64,000 nucleotides of DNA from Candidatus Saccharimonadota bacterium (lineage in GTDB: Bacteria; Patescibacteriota; Saccharimonadia; Saccharimonadales; Saccharimonadaceae), in NCBI GenBank assembly GCA_009992235.1, contig JAACVZ010000001.1:1-64000 (forward strand), given 5' to 3'. The first letter of the stretch is position 1; every line of letters starts with the position of its first letter. The position numbers and the translations under genes were made by a program. This document shows positions 7,640 to 16,724 of this stretch, in pieces. Under the pieces are notes generated by a model that ran no database searches, was not told the DNA's origin, and saw only the letters and a program-made list of their open reading frames with translations.

Positions 7640-9403
7640 ATGGCAGAGAAAATTCTCAAGATTGCCAACTCAATCACTGTAGGCGAACTTGCCACCGTGC
7701 TCGACTTGTCTGTAACCGCGCTCATTGGAGAGTTATTTAAGAACGGCATTGCTGCAACTATTAATCAGCGCATCGACTTTGAGACCGCAACGATTATCGT
7801 TGAAGAGCTTGGCCTCGATGTTGAGCTCCAAGAAAAAGAAGCTGTTGCCGCCGAACGTCGAACCCACGAGCTTACCGACAACGCGACGCTACGTTCGCCA
7901 ATTGTTGCTGTTATGGGGCATGTCGACCACGGAAAAACCAGCTTGCTGGATGCTATTCTTGGCCAAAAAGTCGCCGATGGCGAAGCTGGCGGTATTACCC
8001 AGCACATTAGCGCTTACCAAACGGTTCGAAACGACCGCACCATTACGCTGCTTGATACTCCTGGCCATGAGGCCTTTGCGGCGCTTCGTCAGCACGGCGC
8101 GACTCTAACCGACGTTGTGGTCATTGTCGTTGCGGCTGATGACGGCGTGAAACCACAGACGGTCGAAGCGATTCGCTTTGCTCGTTCGGCTAACGCTAAA
8201 ATTGTCGTTGCTATTAACAAAGTCGACAAAGAAGCTGCAAACCCGCAGCTTGTGAAGACCCAACTTGCGACTGAACACAATCTTAACCCAGAAGAATGGG
8301 GTGGTGATGTCGTGATGGTTGAGGTGAGCGCAAAGACTGGTCAAGGGGTTGATAAGCTTCTTGATATGGTATTGCTTGTTGCCGATATCGAAGAGCTCAA
8401 GGCTGACATTGATGTGCCGGCTGAAGGTCTTGTTATTGAAGCACATATGGAAACTGGCCGCGGTGCAGTAGTTGGGCTACTTGTTGAACAGGGTATTTTG
8501 AAACCCGGCGCACTACTTGTTGCCGGAACTGCCTACGGAAAAGTTCGAACGTTACACGACTTTCTTGGAAAAACCGCCAAAGAAGCCGGCCCATCAACAC
8601 CGGTGACGGTTAGCGGGTTTAAAGAATTACCTCAGTTTGGTGATGTTTTTGAAGTTGTGAAAAATGAAAAAGAAGCTCGAACACGTGTACAGGCGGTCCG
8701 CCAAGAGCGCGAGAAGGCGACTGCAAGCACCAACGTTACTGGTGCGGACCTCTTGAAGCGTATGACCCAAGAGCACGAAGGCCAAGATTTTAATGTTATT
8801 ATTAAGGCCGATGTTCAAGGGTCTTTGACATCTGTTATCGACAGCCTTAAGCTTATCGACACCGGTGGAGAAATTTCACTTCACGTTGTAAGTAGCGGTG
8901 TAGGCAATATTACCGAAAACGATGTTCGCTTGGCTACCGACGGCAAGACAGTTATTTACGGATTTAACGTTTCGCTTCCCCCTGCGGTTAAGCGGCTTGC
9001 TACTCGCGAGCGAGCTGAAGTGCGAATTTACGACGTTATTTATGAACTGCTCGACAACGCCCGACTTTCAATGGAAGCAATGCTTGCCCCTGAAATTGTC
9101 GACACTGAAATCGGTGCACTAGAAGTTAAGGGCGTCTTCCGCACTATGAAGGACGAGATTATTGCCGGTGGACTTGTTACGAGCGGTAAGGTGAAACCCG
9201 ACCTACTAGTTCGCATGAAACACGGCAACGAATTAATCGGCGAGGCTAAAGTTACCTCTGTACAACGTGAGAAAACCAACGCCAAAGAAGTCTTCGAAGG
9301 TGATATGTGTGGGCTAAACCTAGAAATTCAAAAGAAAGTCGTGCTTGAAGTTGGCGACACGCTTGAATTCTTTACGCGTGAAGTCGTTCGTCGAACCCTC
9401 TAA
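7640..9403 (+). CDS. infB: translation initiation factor IF-2
   Basis: 587 residues. A short IF2-N domain (about 1-55) is followed by the GTPase domain with G1 GHVDHGKT (93-100), G3 DTPGHE and G4 NKVD, then domains II, III and the fMet-tRNA-binding C2 domain to the end. It brings fMet-tRNA to the 30S subunit and promotes 50S joining. The long N-terminal extensions of enterobacterial IF-2 are missing, as in other small genomes. GAAAGGAG lies just before the ATG. The 42-base gap to rpsA suggests cotranscription. Confidence 0.96.
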   Translation: MAEKILKIANSITVGELATVLDLSVTALIGELFKNGIAATINQRIDFETATIIVEELGLDVELQEKEAVAAERRTHELTDNATLRSPIVAVMGHVDHGKTSLLDAILGQKVADGEAGGITQHISAYQTVRNDRTITLLDTPGHEAFAALRQHGATLTDVVVIVVAADDGVKPQTVEAIRFARSANAKIVVAINKVDKEAANPQLVKTQLATEHNLNPEEWGGDVVMVEVSAKTGQGVDKLLDMVLLVADIEELKADIDVPAEGLVIEAHMETGRGAVVGLLVEQGILKPGALLVAGTAYGKVRTLHDFLGKTAKEAGPSTPVTVSGFKELPQFGDVFEVVKNEKEARTRVQAVRQEREKATASTNVTGADLLKRMTQEHEGQDFNVIIKADVQGSLTSVIDSLKLIDTGGEISLHVVSSGVGNITENDVRLATDGKTVIYGFNVSLPPAVKRLATRERAEVRIYDVIYELLDNARLSMEAMLAPEIVDTEIGALEVKGVFRTMKDEIIAGGLVTSGKVKPDLLVRMKHGNELIGEAKVTSVQREKTNAKEVFEGDMCGLNLEIQKKVVLEVGDTLEFFTREVVRRTL

Positions 9404-9490
9404 ACCCTTACTTTACTACCGCTTGTGCTTATCTGTTGGTTTTGCTACTATTAGCATATATAGCGACAAAATAAATAGGGACAATAGGCC

Positions 9491-11422
9491 ATGGCCGAAA
9501 AAGAATCCTCACAACAACCGCTGACAAACAAAGAAAAACTTGAATTAGCCGCACGTGAAATTAAAGAACTTGAACACGTGGTTGAAAAAGAAACAAATTT
9601 TGGTGTGTATGATAATCATGATGAAATTCCCGAGGGTGAGTATTCGTGGAAAACTTATCTCGAACAACGCCCGAAAGACGGTATCGTTCGTGACGAGCAA
9701 CGCGGCGGCTATCGTGAGGCCCAGAGCAGAAAATTTGCTAGTGAAGACAGATATCTAGAACAGCAGAATGCCGACTCACTAGAGTCTACAGAGCCTAGCG
9801 CCCCTCGATATGACGAGATGGGTGTTATGGCGCTTGCAAAAGAAGCTAGTCGTGCACGAGAGCGCCATGATGTCGCCGATGAGCAGGAGATTGAAGACCT
9901 CGCAAGAGAGAGAATACGTGAAGCTATTCTTAAGAGCGAGGAAAAGGACAACGCCAAGTACAAGCCAGAAGAGGTACAGCGTCGTCTTGAAGAGGACCTT
10001 GATAGATTCAAGTCACTTATTGAATCGTTTGAAGCCCGCTTGAACGGCGCTGAAAAAAAAGCTGAAACCTCCGAGGAGGTTGCTCCCAAGCAAGACGAAT
10101 ATGAAACCTGGACGTATAACGGTGAAGTTGTTGCCGTGACTGAATGGTTCGAAAGTCCGAACGGTCGTCGTGTCGCCGAAGTTGTTAATGAAAACGGTAA
10201 CGTCCAGCTTGTCTATAAGGACGATCTTGAAGATGTGCCTACTATGGACGATAGCAAAGAGTCAGCGGGAGCCGATAAGCCAGGTAGCGACTCCGTGGCT
10301 GTAGATATGTCTGAGCCTACAGTAAGTGAAGATAAAACTGAGCAAACTAGCGAGGCGCTAGGTGCGATCCAAAAAGAACATGAGGCTCGCGACAAGCAAG
10401 AAGAAGAGAAAATTCAACTTTGGCTTAGTGATGAAAAATATAATTTTAACCAAGATACCGCTGAGGCGTATCGTAAATATTCTGCCTACAGGAATAAGCG
10501 TGAGTTAGAACGTGGACGCATATTTCCCGACCGTAACGCTTTTATCCGCTACGATCAGCTTACGAGGAGTGATCTGGCGGCTAAATCGGCTGAAATGGGT
10601 CTTGAAACTGGCTTTGACCAAGGACAGCGCGTGATAGTCAAGCGTACGTCGGGTGAGATTGAGTCAGACTGGACTTTCATTGGAGTTGATAGTGAGGGCC
10701 GCGCGCTTGTTGGTAAAGTGGGCGATAAAGAGACTGGAACGGACAATCTTTATAAGCACATTGACGTCGATGCTCTTAAGGAGCTTCAGCTGCAGGCCGA
10801 GCAGCAGAAGAACGATGCCGAGAAGGAGAACAAAGCTCGCCTTAACGTAAAAGAATGGCTAGGAAAGAACAGAGATAAGTTTGGCGTGAATTACTGGGCA
10901 GCGCAATGGAATACTATGCGTGTTACGAAGCGTGATGGAAAACAAGCAAAACTCGAGTCAATGTCTAACGAAGAGAAAGAACAGGCCCGCAAGAATGGGC
11001 GACGCAATATTATTATTGGTACATCGGTACTTGCTGTTATTGGGGCGTTCGCAAGTTATAAGTACGGTTTCGATAGTTCTGGAGCTGAAGATATGGCCGT
11101 TTCGGGTAGCGACCTCGATGTGAGCCCCGGAGACCTCCCTCAAACAGAGCCAGTAACTGCTGCGGAAATACCAGAAGTTGAAGCGCCTGTAGCAACACCG
11201 GAAATCATCAACAACACCGCATATAACATTCCATCTGGTGGCGGTGGCGAGCGGTTATTCAACGAGCTTGGAATTGAACCATCGAAATGGTACACCAATG
11301 AGCAGACACTTCTTTCTAGGTTCCCAGATTCGTTTTATCAAATGGATAGTGGCCACGTAGGTATTTCGCGACCAGGCCCACTTCCAAGCGATGTCCAAAC
11401 ATTTATTGAATCGTTAAGATAA
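9491..11422 (+). CDS. large acidic coiled-coil membrane protein of unknown function
   Basis: 643 residues; the family is not recognised. Residues 1-200 are highly charged and predicted helical. Two segments with a similar beta-rich pattern beginning W-T-Y/F (about 211-254 and 378-430) may be a repeated SH3-like domain. A long charged helix follows, then a single membrane segment (about 506-524) close to the C terminus, a Pro/Glu-rich linker and a final small domain (about 585-643). This order suggests a large cytoplasmic part and a small external domain. No clear ribosome-binding site precedes the ATG. It is followed closely by two DUF5663-like genes. Confidence 0.75.
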   Translation: MAEKESSQQPLTNKEKLELAAREIKELEHVVEKETNFGVYDNHDEIPEGEYSWKTYLEQRPKDGIVRDEQRGGYREAQSRKFASEDRYLEQQNADSLESTEPSAPRYDEMGVMALAKEASRARERHDVADEQEIEDLARERIREAILKSEEKDNAKYKPEEVQRRLEEDLDRFKSLIESFEARLNGAEKKAETSEEVAPKQDEYETWTYNGEVVAVTEWFESPNGRRVAEVVNENGNVQLVYKDDLEDVPTMDDSKESAGADKPGSDSVAVDMSEPTVSEDKTEQTSEALGAIQKEHEARDKQEEEKIQLWLSDEKYNFNQDTAEAYRKYSAYRNKRELERGRIFPDRNAFIRYDQLTRSDLAAKSAEMGLETGFDQGQRVIVKRTSGEIESDWTFIGVDSEGRALVGKVGDKETGTDNLYKHIDVDALKELQLQAEQQKNDAEKENKARLNVKEWLGKNRDKFGVNYWAAQWNTMRVTKRDGKQAKLESMSNEEKEQARKNGRRNIIIGTSVLAVIGAFASYKYGFDSSGAEDMAVSGSDLDVSPGDLPQTEPVTAAEIPEVEAPVATPEIINNTAYNIPSGGGGERLFNELGIEPSKWYTNEQTLLSRFPDSFYQMDSGHVGISRPGPLPSDVQTFIESLR

Positions 11423-11437
11423 CAAAGTGAGGGTGGC

Positions 11438-11818
11438 ATGACACAAGAACAACTTATTGAACAACTTGGTATAGGTGATCGTTCAGAGGCCGAGCAAGAG
11501 GAGATCATAACCGAGGCACAGCGTCGTATTGGCGAGGCGATTTCCGAAGGCTTGTCTGAACAACAACTTACAGAGTATCAGGCAATTATTGACGCCGATC
11601 AAGCGGTTATAGATGCCTGGCTTGAGCAAAATATGCCCGACTACAAAGAAACGCCGTTGTATCAAGAGGCCGAGGCGGGGTTCGCCGACGACCCAGATCA
11701 TACGCCGGGAGATAAAATAGTCGCGTCTGCTGGTTGGGTGCAGCAAAATGTCCCTAACTTAGAAGAGGCAACTAAAAAAACTATTGAAGAGTACGCACAG
11801 GAACTTACTCGTCTGTAG
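11438..11818 (+). CDS. DUF5663-like acidic protein (first of two)
   Basis: 126 residues, acidic and helical. The pattern EQL...EAQ-R-IGEAISEGLSEQQLTEYQAIID is shared with the next gene and resembles DUF5663, a family I recall mainly from CPR bacteria; its function is unknown. A second conserved block is W-x-Q/E-x-N-x-P-x-Y/L. GAGGGTGG precedes the ATG by five bases, and the gene starts 15 bases after the 643-residue protein, so they are likely one transcript. Confidence 0.75.
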   Translation: MTQEQLIEQLGIGDRSEAEQEEIITEAQRRIGEAISEGLSEQQLTEYQAIIDADQAVIDAWLEQNMPDYKETPLYQEAEAGFADDPDHTPGDKIVASAGWVQQNVPNLEEATKKTIEEYAQELTRL

Positions 11819-11839
11819 GAATGGTATACTAAAAAGAGT

Positions 11840-12262
11840 ATGTTTAATTTAGATAACAGTTTTCTAGAAGATGTCGGGCTTGGAGCATTGCCAGAAGAGC
11901 AAAAGAAGCCGTTTTTGCAGCATGTTTATGATCAGCTTGAACAACGAGTTGGCATTAAACTAAGTGAAGGTATGAGCGACGCGCAGCTTGAGGAATTTGA
12001 AGCAATTATTGATAGAAAAGATGAAGTCGTGAAGCCGTGGCTTGAGGCACATACTCCGCAGTATCAAGCCGACGAGTTATTCACAAAGCTTCAGGGGGCT
12101 ACAAAACTTCCAGCCGATAGTTCGGCGCTTCGGGCCGAGTACGCAGCCACCAAATGGCTAGAAGTCAATCGTCCGGATTATCGTGATGTAGTGGCGGCGA
12201 CTCTTGAAAGTCTGAAGCAAGAAATAAGTTCCAACAAAGACGCAATTCTTAGCGGCGCGTAG
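11840..12262 (+). CDS. DUF5663-like acidic protein (second of two)
   Basis: 140 residues, paralogous to the preceding gene. It shares L-x-x-R-V/I-G-x-x-x-S-E-G-(L/M)-S-(E/D)-x-Q-L-x-E-(Y/F)-(Q/E)-A-I-I-D and W-L-E. A TGG-extended TATACT -10 box at 11825-11830 is only nine bases before the ATG, so it may also be transcribed on its own as a leaderless mRNA. The 3' end overlaps the convergent fmt gene by 14 bases. No function is known. Confidence 0.75.
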   Translation: MFNLDNSFLEDVGLGALPEEQKKPFLQHVYDQLEQRVGIKLSEGMSDAQLEEFEAIIDRKDEVVKPWLEAHTPQYQADELFTKLQGATKLPADSSALRAEYAATKWLEVNRPDYRDVVAATLESLKQEISSNKDAILSGA

Positions 12263-13136
12263 GTCCGTAACCGTTTATAAAGGCCTCGGCGGTCATTGTT
12301 TTACCGCTTGGTCCAATGAGCTCATCGATAGTCAAGAATGTTGCGTCGGCGCATTTAACTACGAGCGGTCCATCTTCGGCGACATGCGCTTTTGTAATAA
12401 CGGTCAGCTGATTATGCAGGGTCGTTTTTGTTTTTGGGAACGATAGGTAAGCTCGAATACGGCGCTCGGCTTGCGTGGCCGTGAGCGACGTGGGCTCAAG
12501 CTGCGCGTCATCTTTTTGTAGCAATGGACAGTAGGTGGCATTGGTGTCATTTTGAGGCGTTGGCTGAAGCGAACCATCGATAATGCCGTCGAGTGACAGC
12601 AATAGTTGCTCGGCGCCCTTGTGGGCGAGACTTATTTCGAGTCCGGGCGCAGTTTCCTTGCCCGAGAGTGGAATGCGAACCTGCGCGTATACGGGGCCGG
12701 CATCCATAGCAGCACTCAGCTGCATAATACTGACACCGGTTTCACTATCTCCATTAAGAATAGCCGACTCAATAGGCGACGGACCACGATATTTCGGGAG
12801 TAGTGAGGGGTGAACGTTAACGATACCGGGTTCAAACAACTTAATAATACGTTCGGGAATAATTTTTCCGTAACTCACCAGCACACCAAGGGGCGAGTCG
12901 AGGGCTTCAATCTGAGATTCAATTTCCGAGAGCTTCATTGGCTGCCAAACGGGAATATTATACTTTTTGGCAATTTGCTTAACTGCAGGCTCTTTAAGGT
13001 CGCGCCCTCGTCCACGGCGGCTATCTGGTTTGGTAACGACAGCGGCAATAGAGGCGCCGGAATCAATTAGCGCCTGAAGGCTGACGGCACTGAAGTCATC
13101 AGTCCCAAAGAAGACGATTGTCTTTGATGTGTTCAT
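12249..13136 (-). CDS. fmt: methionyl-tRNA formyltransferase
   Basis: 295 residues. The formyltransferase domain shows FFGTDDFS at the N terminus and the catalytic block NVHPSLLPKYRGPSPIESAI with Asn and His, followed by MDAGP. The C-terminal OB-like domain binds tRNA. It formylates initiator Met-tRNA with 10-formyl-THF. The start overlaps def by 38 bases, the common def-fmt pairing: def removes the group that fmt adds. Confidence 0.95.
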   Translation of the reverse strand: MNTSKTIVFFGTDDFSAVSLQALIDSGASIAAVVTKPDSRRGRGRDLKEPAVKQIAKKYNIPVWQPMKLSEIESQIEALDSPLGVLVSYGKIIPERIIKLFEPGIVNVHPSLLPKYRGPSPIESAILNGDSETGVSIMQLSAAMDAGPVYAQVRIPLSGKETAPGLEISLAHKGAEQLLLSLDGIIDGSLQPTPQNDTNATYCPLLQKDDAQLEPTSLTATQAERRIRAYLSFPKTKTTLHNQLTVITKAHVAEDGPLVVKCADATFLTIDELIGPSGKTMTAEAFINGYGPTRR

Positions 13137-13677
13137 CGTACTCCAAGGGGATTAATTCACCCTCACTATCTAGTGTATAAAATGCGTCGTGAGAATCTTT
13201 AATGTGATCGATAAAAACGGTGCCGTTGGTGTGGTCTATTTCATGCTGCACTACCCGAGCCAGAAAGCCGGTTGCTTTGAAACGTACTTCTTCGCCATCA
13301 AGTGTCGTCGCCCGCACGCGCACTTTGCTGTGACGGGGAACTTTGCCGTAAATGTTACTGACGCTAAGACAACCCTCGTAGTCGGTGACTATTGAGCCTT
13401 CATACTTAACGATTTCTGGGTTAATTAGTACCGTGAATTCCTTTGACTCTTTATTGTCGAAGTCGCTGCGAATAATGACAACCCGTTGCAGGGCATCGAT
13501 TTGTACGGCTGCAAGCGCGGCGCTGACCTCGTGCGGTCGAGACGCCTCCCAGTCTAGAGCGGCATCGGTCATATTGTCGACTAATTGGCGCACTGAATCG
13601 GTCACTTCTTTGATTTTTAGTGACTTTTGCCGAAGATGCGGGTTCGGCAAGGTTATGATATTTTCTTTTTTCACCAT
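13099..13677 (-). CDS. def: peptide deformylase
   Basis: 192 residues from the ATG at 13677 (MVKKENII); an in-frame start 28 codons upstream would run into priA and has no family support. Motif II EGCLS gives the zinc cysteine, and motif III QHEIDH gives the two zinc histidines and the catalytic Glu. Motif I, normally GxGLAAxQ, is SAALAAVQ here: both glycines are replaced but the key Gln remains. It removes the N-formyl group from nascent proteins. Map, which acts next, is encoded at 22039. Confidence 0.9.
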   Translation of the reverse strand: MVKKENIITLPNPHLRQKSLKIKEVTDSVRQLVDNMTDAALDWEASRPHEVSAALAAVQIDALQRVVIIRSDFDNKESKEFTVLINPEIVKYEGSIVTDYEGCLSVSNIYGKVPRHSKVRVRATTLDGEEVRFKATGFLARVVQHEIDHTNGTVFIDHIKDSHDAFYTLDSEGELIPLEYDEHIKDNRLLWD

Positions 13678-13702
13678 TATCTTCACATTATAACAGATGA
13701 GT

Positions 13703-15643
13703 CTATAGAAGACTCGCTGGATCGAGCTCGGTTTGCCAGTGGGTTGAGGGAACGTGTTCAAGGGCGTCTACTAGATGTTGGCGGGCTGGGCTTTTAAGAA
13801 TAAGCTGCCAGCGATACGTGTCGCGTTGTCGTTCGTAAAATGATGGCGTAGGACCAAGTATTTCGACATCTTTATGAACTTTCTTGCGCAGGTCGGCCGC
13901 TAAGGCTCGACTTGCTCGAACTGCACCAGCCTCGGTTTTATAGACGGTCGTTAGCTGGAGGAGGTGACGGTAGGGTGGAAAGCCTGACTTTTTACGTTCG
14001 GCAAGCGCATATGGGTAAAACCCTTCGTAATCTTGTTTAAGACCATACTGAATGACTGGGTGACTTGGTTGATACGTCTGTACTACTACTGATGTTTCTC
14101 GGCTATCGCGTCCAACGCGTCCAATAACCTGCGCTAGTAGCTGGAAGGTTCTTTCGGTAGCCATAAAGTCGGGCAGTGCTAGGCCGCTATCGGCTTGGAT
14201 AACACCAACCGTTCGCAGGTGCGGGAGGTCGAGGCCTTTGGCTATCACTTGGGTGCCAATAATAATGTCGACATCGCCGTCATAGAGCTCTTTGTAGCGC
14301 GACTGAACGGTTTCATCGGTGGCATTATCGGAGTCAAAGCGAGCGATAGCGGCCTTAGGGAACAAGCGCCGTAACTCGGACTCTATGCGCTTTGTGCCGA
14401 CACCTTTATATATAATTTCAGCCGCACCACATTCCGGGCATGAAGTCGGTACTTTTTCGGATGCACTACAGATGTGGCAGCTGAGGTGATAATTATCGCT
14501 GTGGAGGATAAGCGGCACGAAACAACGAGAGCAGGTGGCGGTCCATCCGCACGATTCACATAACGTTGTATGAGCGCTTCCTCGGCGATTATGAAACAGA
14601 AGGGTTTGTTGTTTGCTGGCAATGTTTTGTTCAATATGGGTTAGCAGCTGCCGGGAAAGGAAGGGGTGATTTTTACCTTCACGTTTGGTCATATCGACGA
14701 GTTCGACTGTCGAAGCAAGCGCATCGTGACGAGCCCGTTCATGAAGCTTGATGACTGGAACACCTTGAGTTTCGGCAATAAAACGGTCGGCAATAAGCGG
14801 TGTTGCGCTTCCGAACACCACTCGAGCCTCGCTGTAGGCGCCAAGTACACTAGCGGCACGGAGGGCAGAATAGCGAGGTGCTTGTTCTTGCTTGTAGCTT
14901 GGTTCGTGAGCTTCATCAACTACAATTGTGCCAAGGTTTTTAACGGGCATGAATAGAGCCGACCGTGGGCCGATGATAGTCACTGGGCCGTCAGCACCGA
15001 GCACTTGCTTCCAAGCGGTGTGTCGTTGGGCCTCGGTCATCTTCGAGTGAGTCAGGATGGCGTCGGGGAGGTCGCTGGCGAGTTCATCGACGACCTGACG
15101 GGTGAGTCCAATCTCGGGCACAAGGATAATAATTGACTGGCCGTTTTTATGACTGGCGTCGGCAAGCTTTTTATAAATTTCTGTCTTCCCCGAGCCGGTA
15201 ACACCTTGTAGTAGAAAGGTCCCGGCGGGTTTTCCAAGTATAATGTCAAGCGCCGACCGCTGTTCTTTATTGAGCACATTTTTTGTTCGGTCGCGTATAG
15301 CAGGGTGGGAAGGTATTTTGGCGGGGCGACGGTTGGTTGTAAGCCCACGGGGGAGCATTGTCTGAAGAACGGTGGCAAGATGTGTGTGGTAATAGTCTGA
15401 CATCCATAGGGCCAGGCTGACGTAGGCGTCTGGAAGCGGAACATCCTCGATAATCGATTCAATGTCTCGTGTATCGTACGGCGGTTTTTTTACTTTCCGG
15501 ACAACGAGACCGGGAAGAGATTTTTTTCCAATCGGAATCATGACAATATGGCCAGGTTTTAGGCTAAGATCGCTTTGGTATGTAAAGACAACGCTCTGCG
15601 CGCGAACAATACGGGTAGGGGCAACCTCAAAGTATTCCATCAT
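13703..15643 (-). CDS. priA: primosomal protein N' (replication restart helicase)
   Basis: 646 residues. Walker A GVTGSGKTEIY, DEAH box VVDEAHE, a zinc-binding region with paired cysteines (CESC, CSRC, CHIC, CPEC) and helicase motifs V-VI (GRVGRDSR) are all present. The N-terminal 3'-DNA-binding domain is short. PriA reloads the replisome at stalled forks. It is the first gene of the priA-def-fmt operon, with 25 bases to the def start. Confidence 0.95.
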   Translation of the reverse strand: MMEYFEVAPTRIVRAQSVVFTYQSDLSLKPGHIVMIPIGKKSLPGLVVRKVKKPPYDTRDIESIIEDVPLPDAYVSLALWMSDYYHTHLATVLQTMLPRGLTTNRRPAKIPSHPAIRDRTKNVLNKEQRSALDIILGKPAGTFLLQGVTGSGKTEIYKKLADASHKNGQSIIILVPEIGLTRQVVDELASDLPDAILTHSKMTEAQRHTAWKQVLGADGPVTIIGPRSALFMPVKNLGTIVVDEAHEPSYKQEQAPRYSALRAASVLGAYSEARVVFGSATPLIADRFIAETQGVPVIKLHERARHDALASTVELVDMTKREGKNHPFLSRQLLTHIEQNIASKQQTLLFHNRRGSAHTTLCESCGWTATCSRCFVPLILHSDNYHLSCHICSASEKVPTSCPECGAAEIIYKGVGTKRIESELRRLFPKAAIARFDSDNATDETVQSRYKELYDGDVDIIIGTQVIAKGLDLPHLRTVGVIQADSGLALPDFMATERTFQLLAQVIGRVGRDSRETSVVVQTYQPSHPVIQYGLKQDYEGFYPYALAERKKSGFPPYRHLLQLTTVYKTEAGAVRASRALAADLRKKVHKDVEILGPTPSFYERQRDTYRWQLILKSPARQHLVDALEHVPSTHWQTELDPASLL

Positions 15644-15660
15644 CTTTTATAGTATACCTC

Positions 15661-15689
15661 TTGAGATAAAAATCAGTACCCGCTAGAAT
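15661..15689 (+). promoter_or_regulatory. promoter of a leaderless transcript (PRTase-like gene)
   Basis: TTGAGA at 15661-15666, a 17-base spacer and TAGAAT at 15684-15689. Only six bases (AAGCAT) separate the -10 box from the ATG at 15696, so transcription should begin at or next to the start codon. Confidence 0.7.
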
Positions 15690-15695
15690 AAGCAT

Positions 15696-16352
15696 ATGTA
15701 TTTTGAGAGCCGCGGTGACGCAGGAAAACAGCTGGCGGCAAAACTTGTCGATAAGTATCGCTATGAAGATTGTGCAGTCATTGCCTTGAGCGATGGCGCG
15801 GTAATGGTGGCCGAACAGGTTGCCGCAAAGCTTCACTGCGTGCTTACCATGTTACTTATTGAAAACATCGCCATCCCTGGCGAAGGTCTTAGTTTTGGTG
15901 GAGTGTCCCAAGAGGGTGCTTTTACATATAATAGCGATTTTTCTCAGGGTGAGATTGACGAATATACCTCTGAATATAACGGCTATTTGCAAGAACAAAA
16001 GCGAGTCGCGTTTCAGGCCATAAACCGTTTGATAGGCGATGGCGGGACTATCAACAGCGCCCTTCTTAAAGACAGGCATATTATTGTTATCTCTGACGGG
16101 CTTCAACATGGCGCGGTCCTCGATGTGGTACTGGATTTTCTAAAACCTATTCGGACAAAAAGCTTTATTTTTGCCACACCAGTAGCTTCGTCTACTGTAG
16201 TCGACAAGCTTCACGTCATGGCTGACGAACTGTATATATTGGATGTAAAAGAAAATTATGTCGATACGGACCATTATTATACAGACAACACCGTCCCTTC
16301 TCACGAGGATACAATTGATAAAATCAACAAAATTATATTGAATTGGCGTTGA
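15696..16352 (+). CDS. phosphoribosyltransferase-like protein with degenerate PRPP loop
   Basis: 218 residues with the type I phosphoribosyltransferase layout: a Rossmann-like start with ALSDGAVMVAEQVA, a hood region, and the PRPP-loop position occupied by IIVISDGLQHGAVL where active enzymes have VDDGxxTGxT. The acidic pair is reduced to one Asp, and the loop threonines are absent. It may thus be a binding or regulatory protein and not a transferase. The mRNA is probably leaderless. A winged-helix gene and recJ follow; purine regulators such as PurR combine these two folds, but here they are separate genes. Confidence 0.7.
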   Translation: MYFESRGDAGKQLAAKLVDKYRYEDCAVIALSDGAVMVAEQVAAKLHCVLTMLLIENIAIPGEGLSFGGVSQEGAFTYNSDFSQGEIDEYTSEYNGYLQEQKRVAFQAINRLIGDGGTINSALLKDRHIIVISDGLQHGAVLDVVLDFLKPIRTKSFIFATPVASSTVVDKLHVMADELYILDVKENYVDTDHYYTDNTVPSHEDTIDKINKIILNWR

Positions 16353-16418
16353 CCAGACGTTGGGTGGCGGTGTAGAATAAGCTACAACGACCGAGCATTG
16401 GGAAGTAAAAAGGGGAAT

Positions 16419-16724
16419 ATGTTAGACGTTTTTATTACATCACGGGTGAGACGAAAAATCGTTGTAGTCTATGCAAAGTATCCTGACTTCAGGACTCATG
16501 TCCGAGGGCTAGCAAAGCTCATCAAGGAAGACCCGGGTAACATTCAGCGCGAACTGAAGCGTCTTGAAAAAGTTGGTTTTCTCACTAGTGAACGACATGG
16601 AAACACGAAAATATACGCCACCAACAAGCAGTTTCCTATCTTTAAAGAGCTGCAGAGTATTGTCATTAAATCTCAGCAACACGCATCACGAGCTAAGCGC
16701 GCCCCAGCGTCTGATCTTGGCTAA
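16419..16724 (+). CDS. winged helix-turn-helix DNA-binding protein (ArsR/MarR-like)
   Basis: 101 residues from the ATG at 16419; AAAAGGGG ends five bases upstream. A TTG start 21 bases earlier is possible but has no SD. The block LIKEDPGNIQRELKRLEKVGFL followed by a basic wing matches a winged helix of the ArsR type. The stop overlaps the recJ start (TAATG), so it is translationally coupled with recJ. No metal-binding cysteines are seen. Confidence 0.8.
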   Translation: MLDVFITSRVRRKIVVVYAKYPDFRTHVRGLAKLIKEDPGNIQRELKRLEKVGFLTSERHGNTKIYATNKQFPIFKELQSIVIKSQQHASRAKRAPASDLG

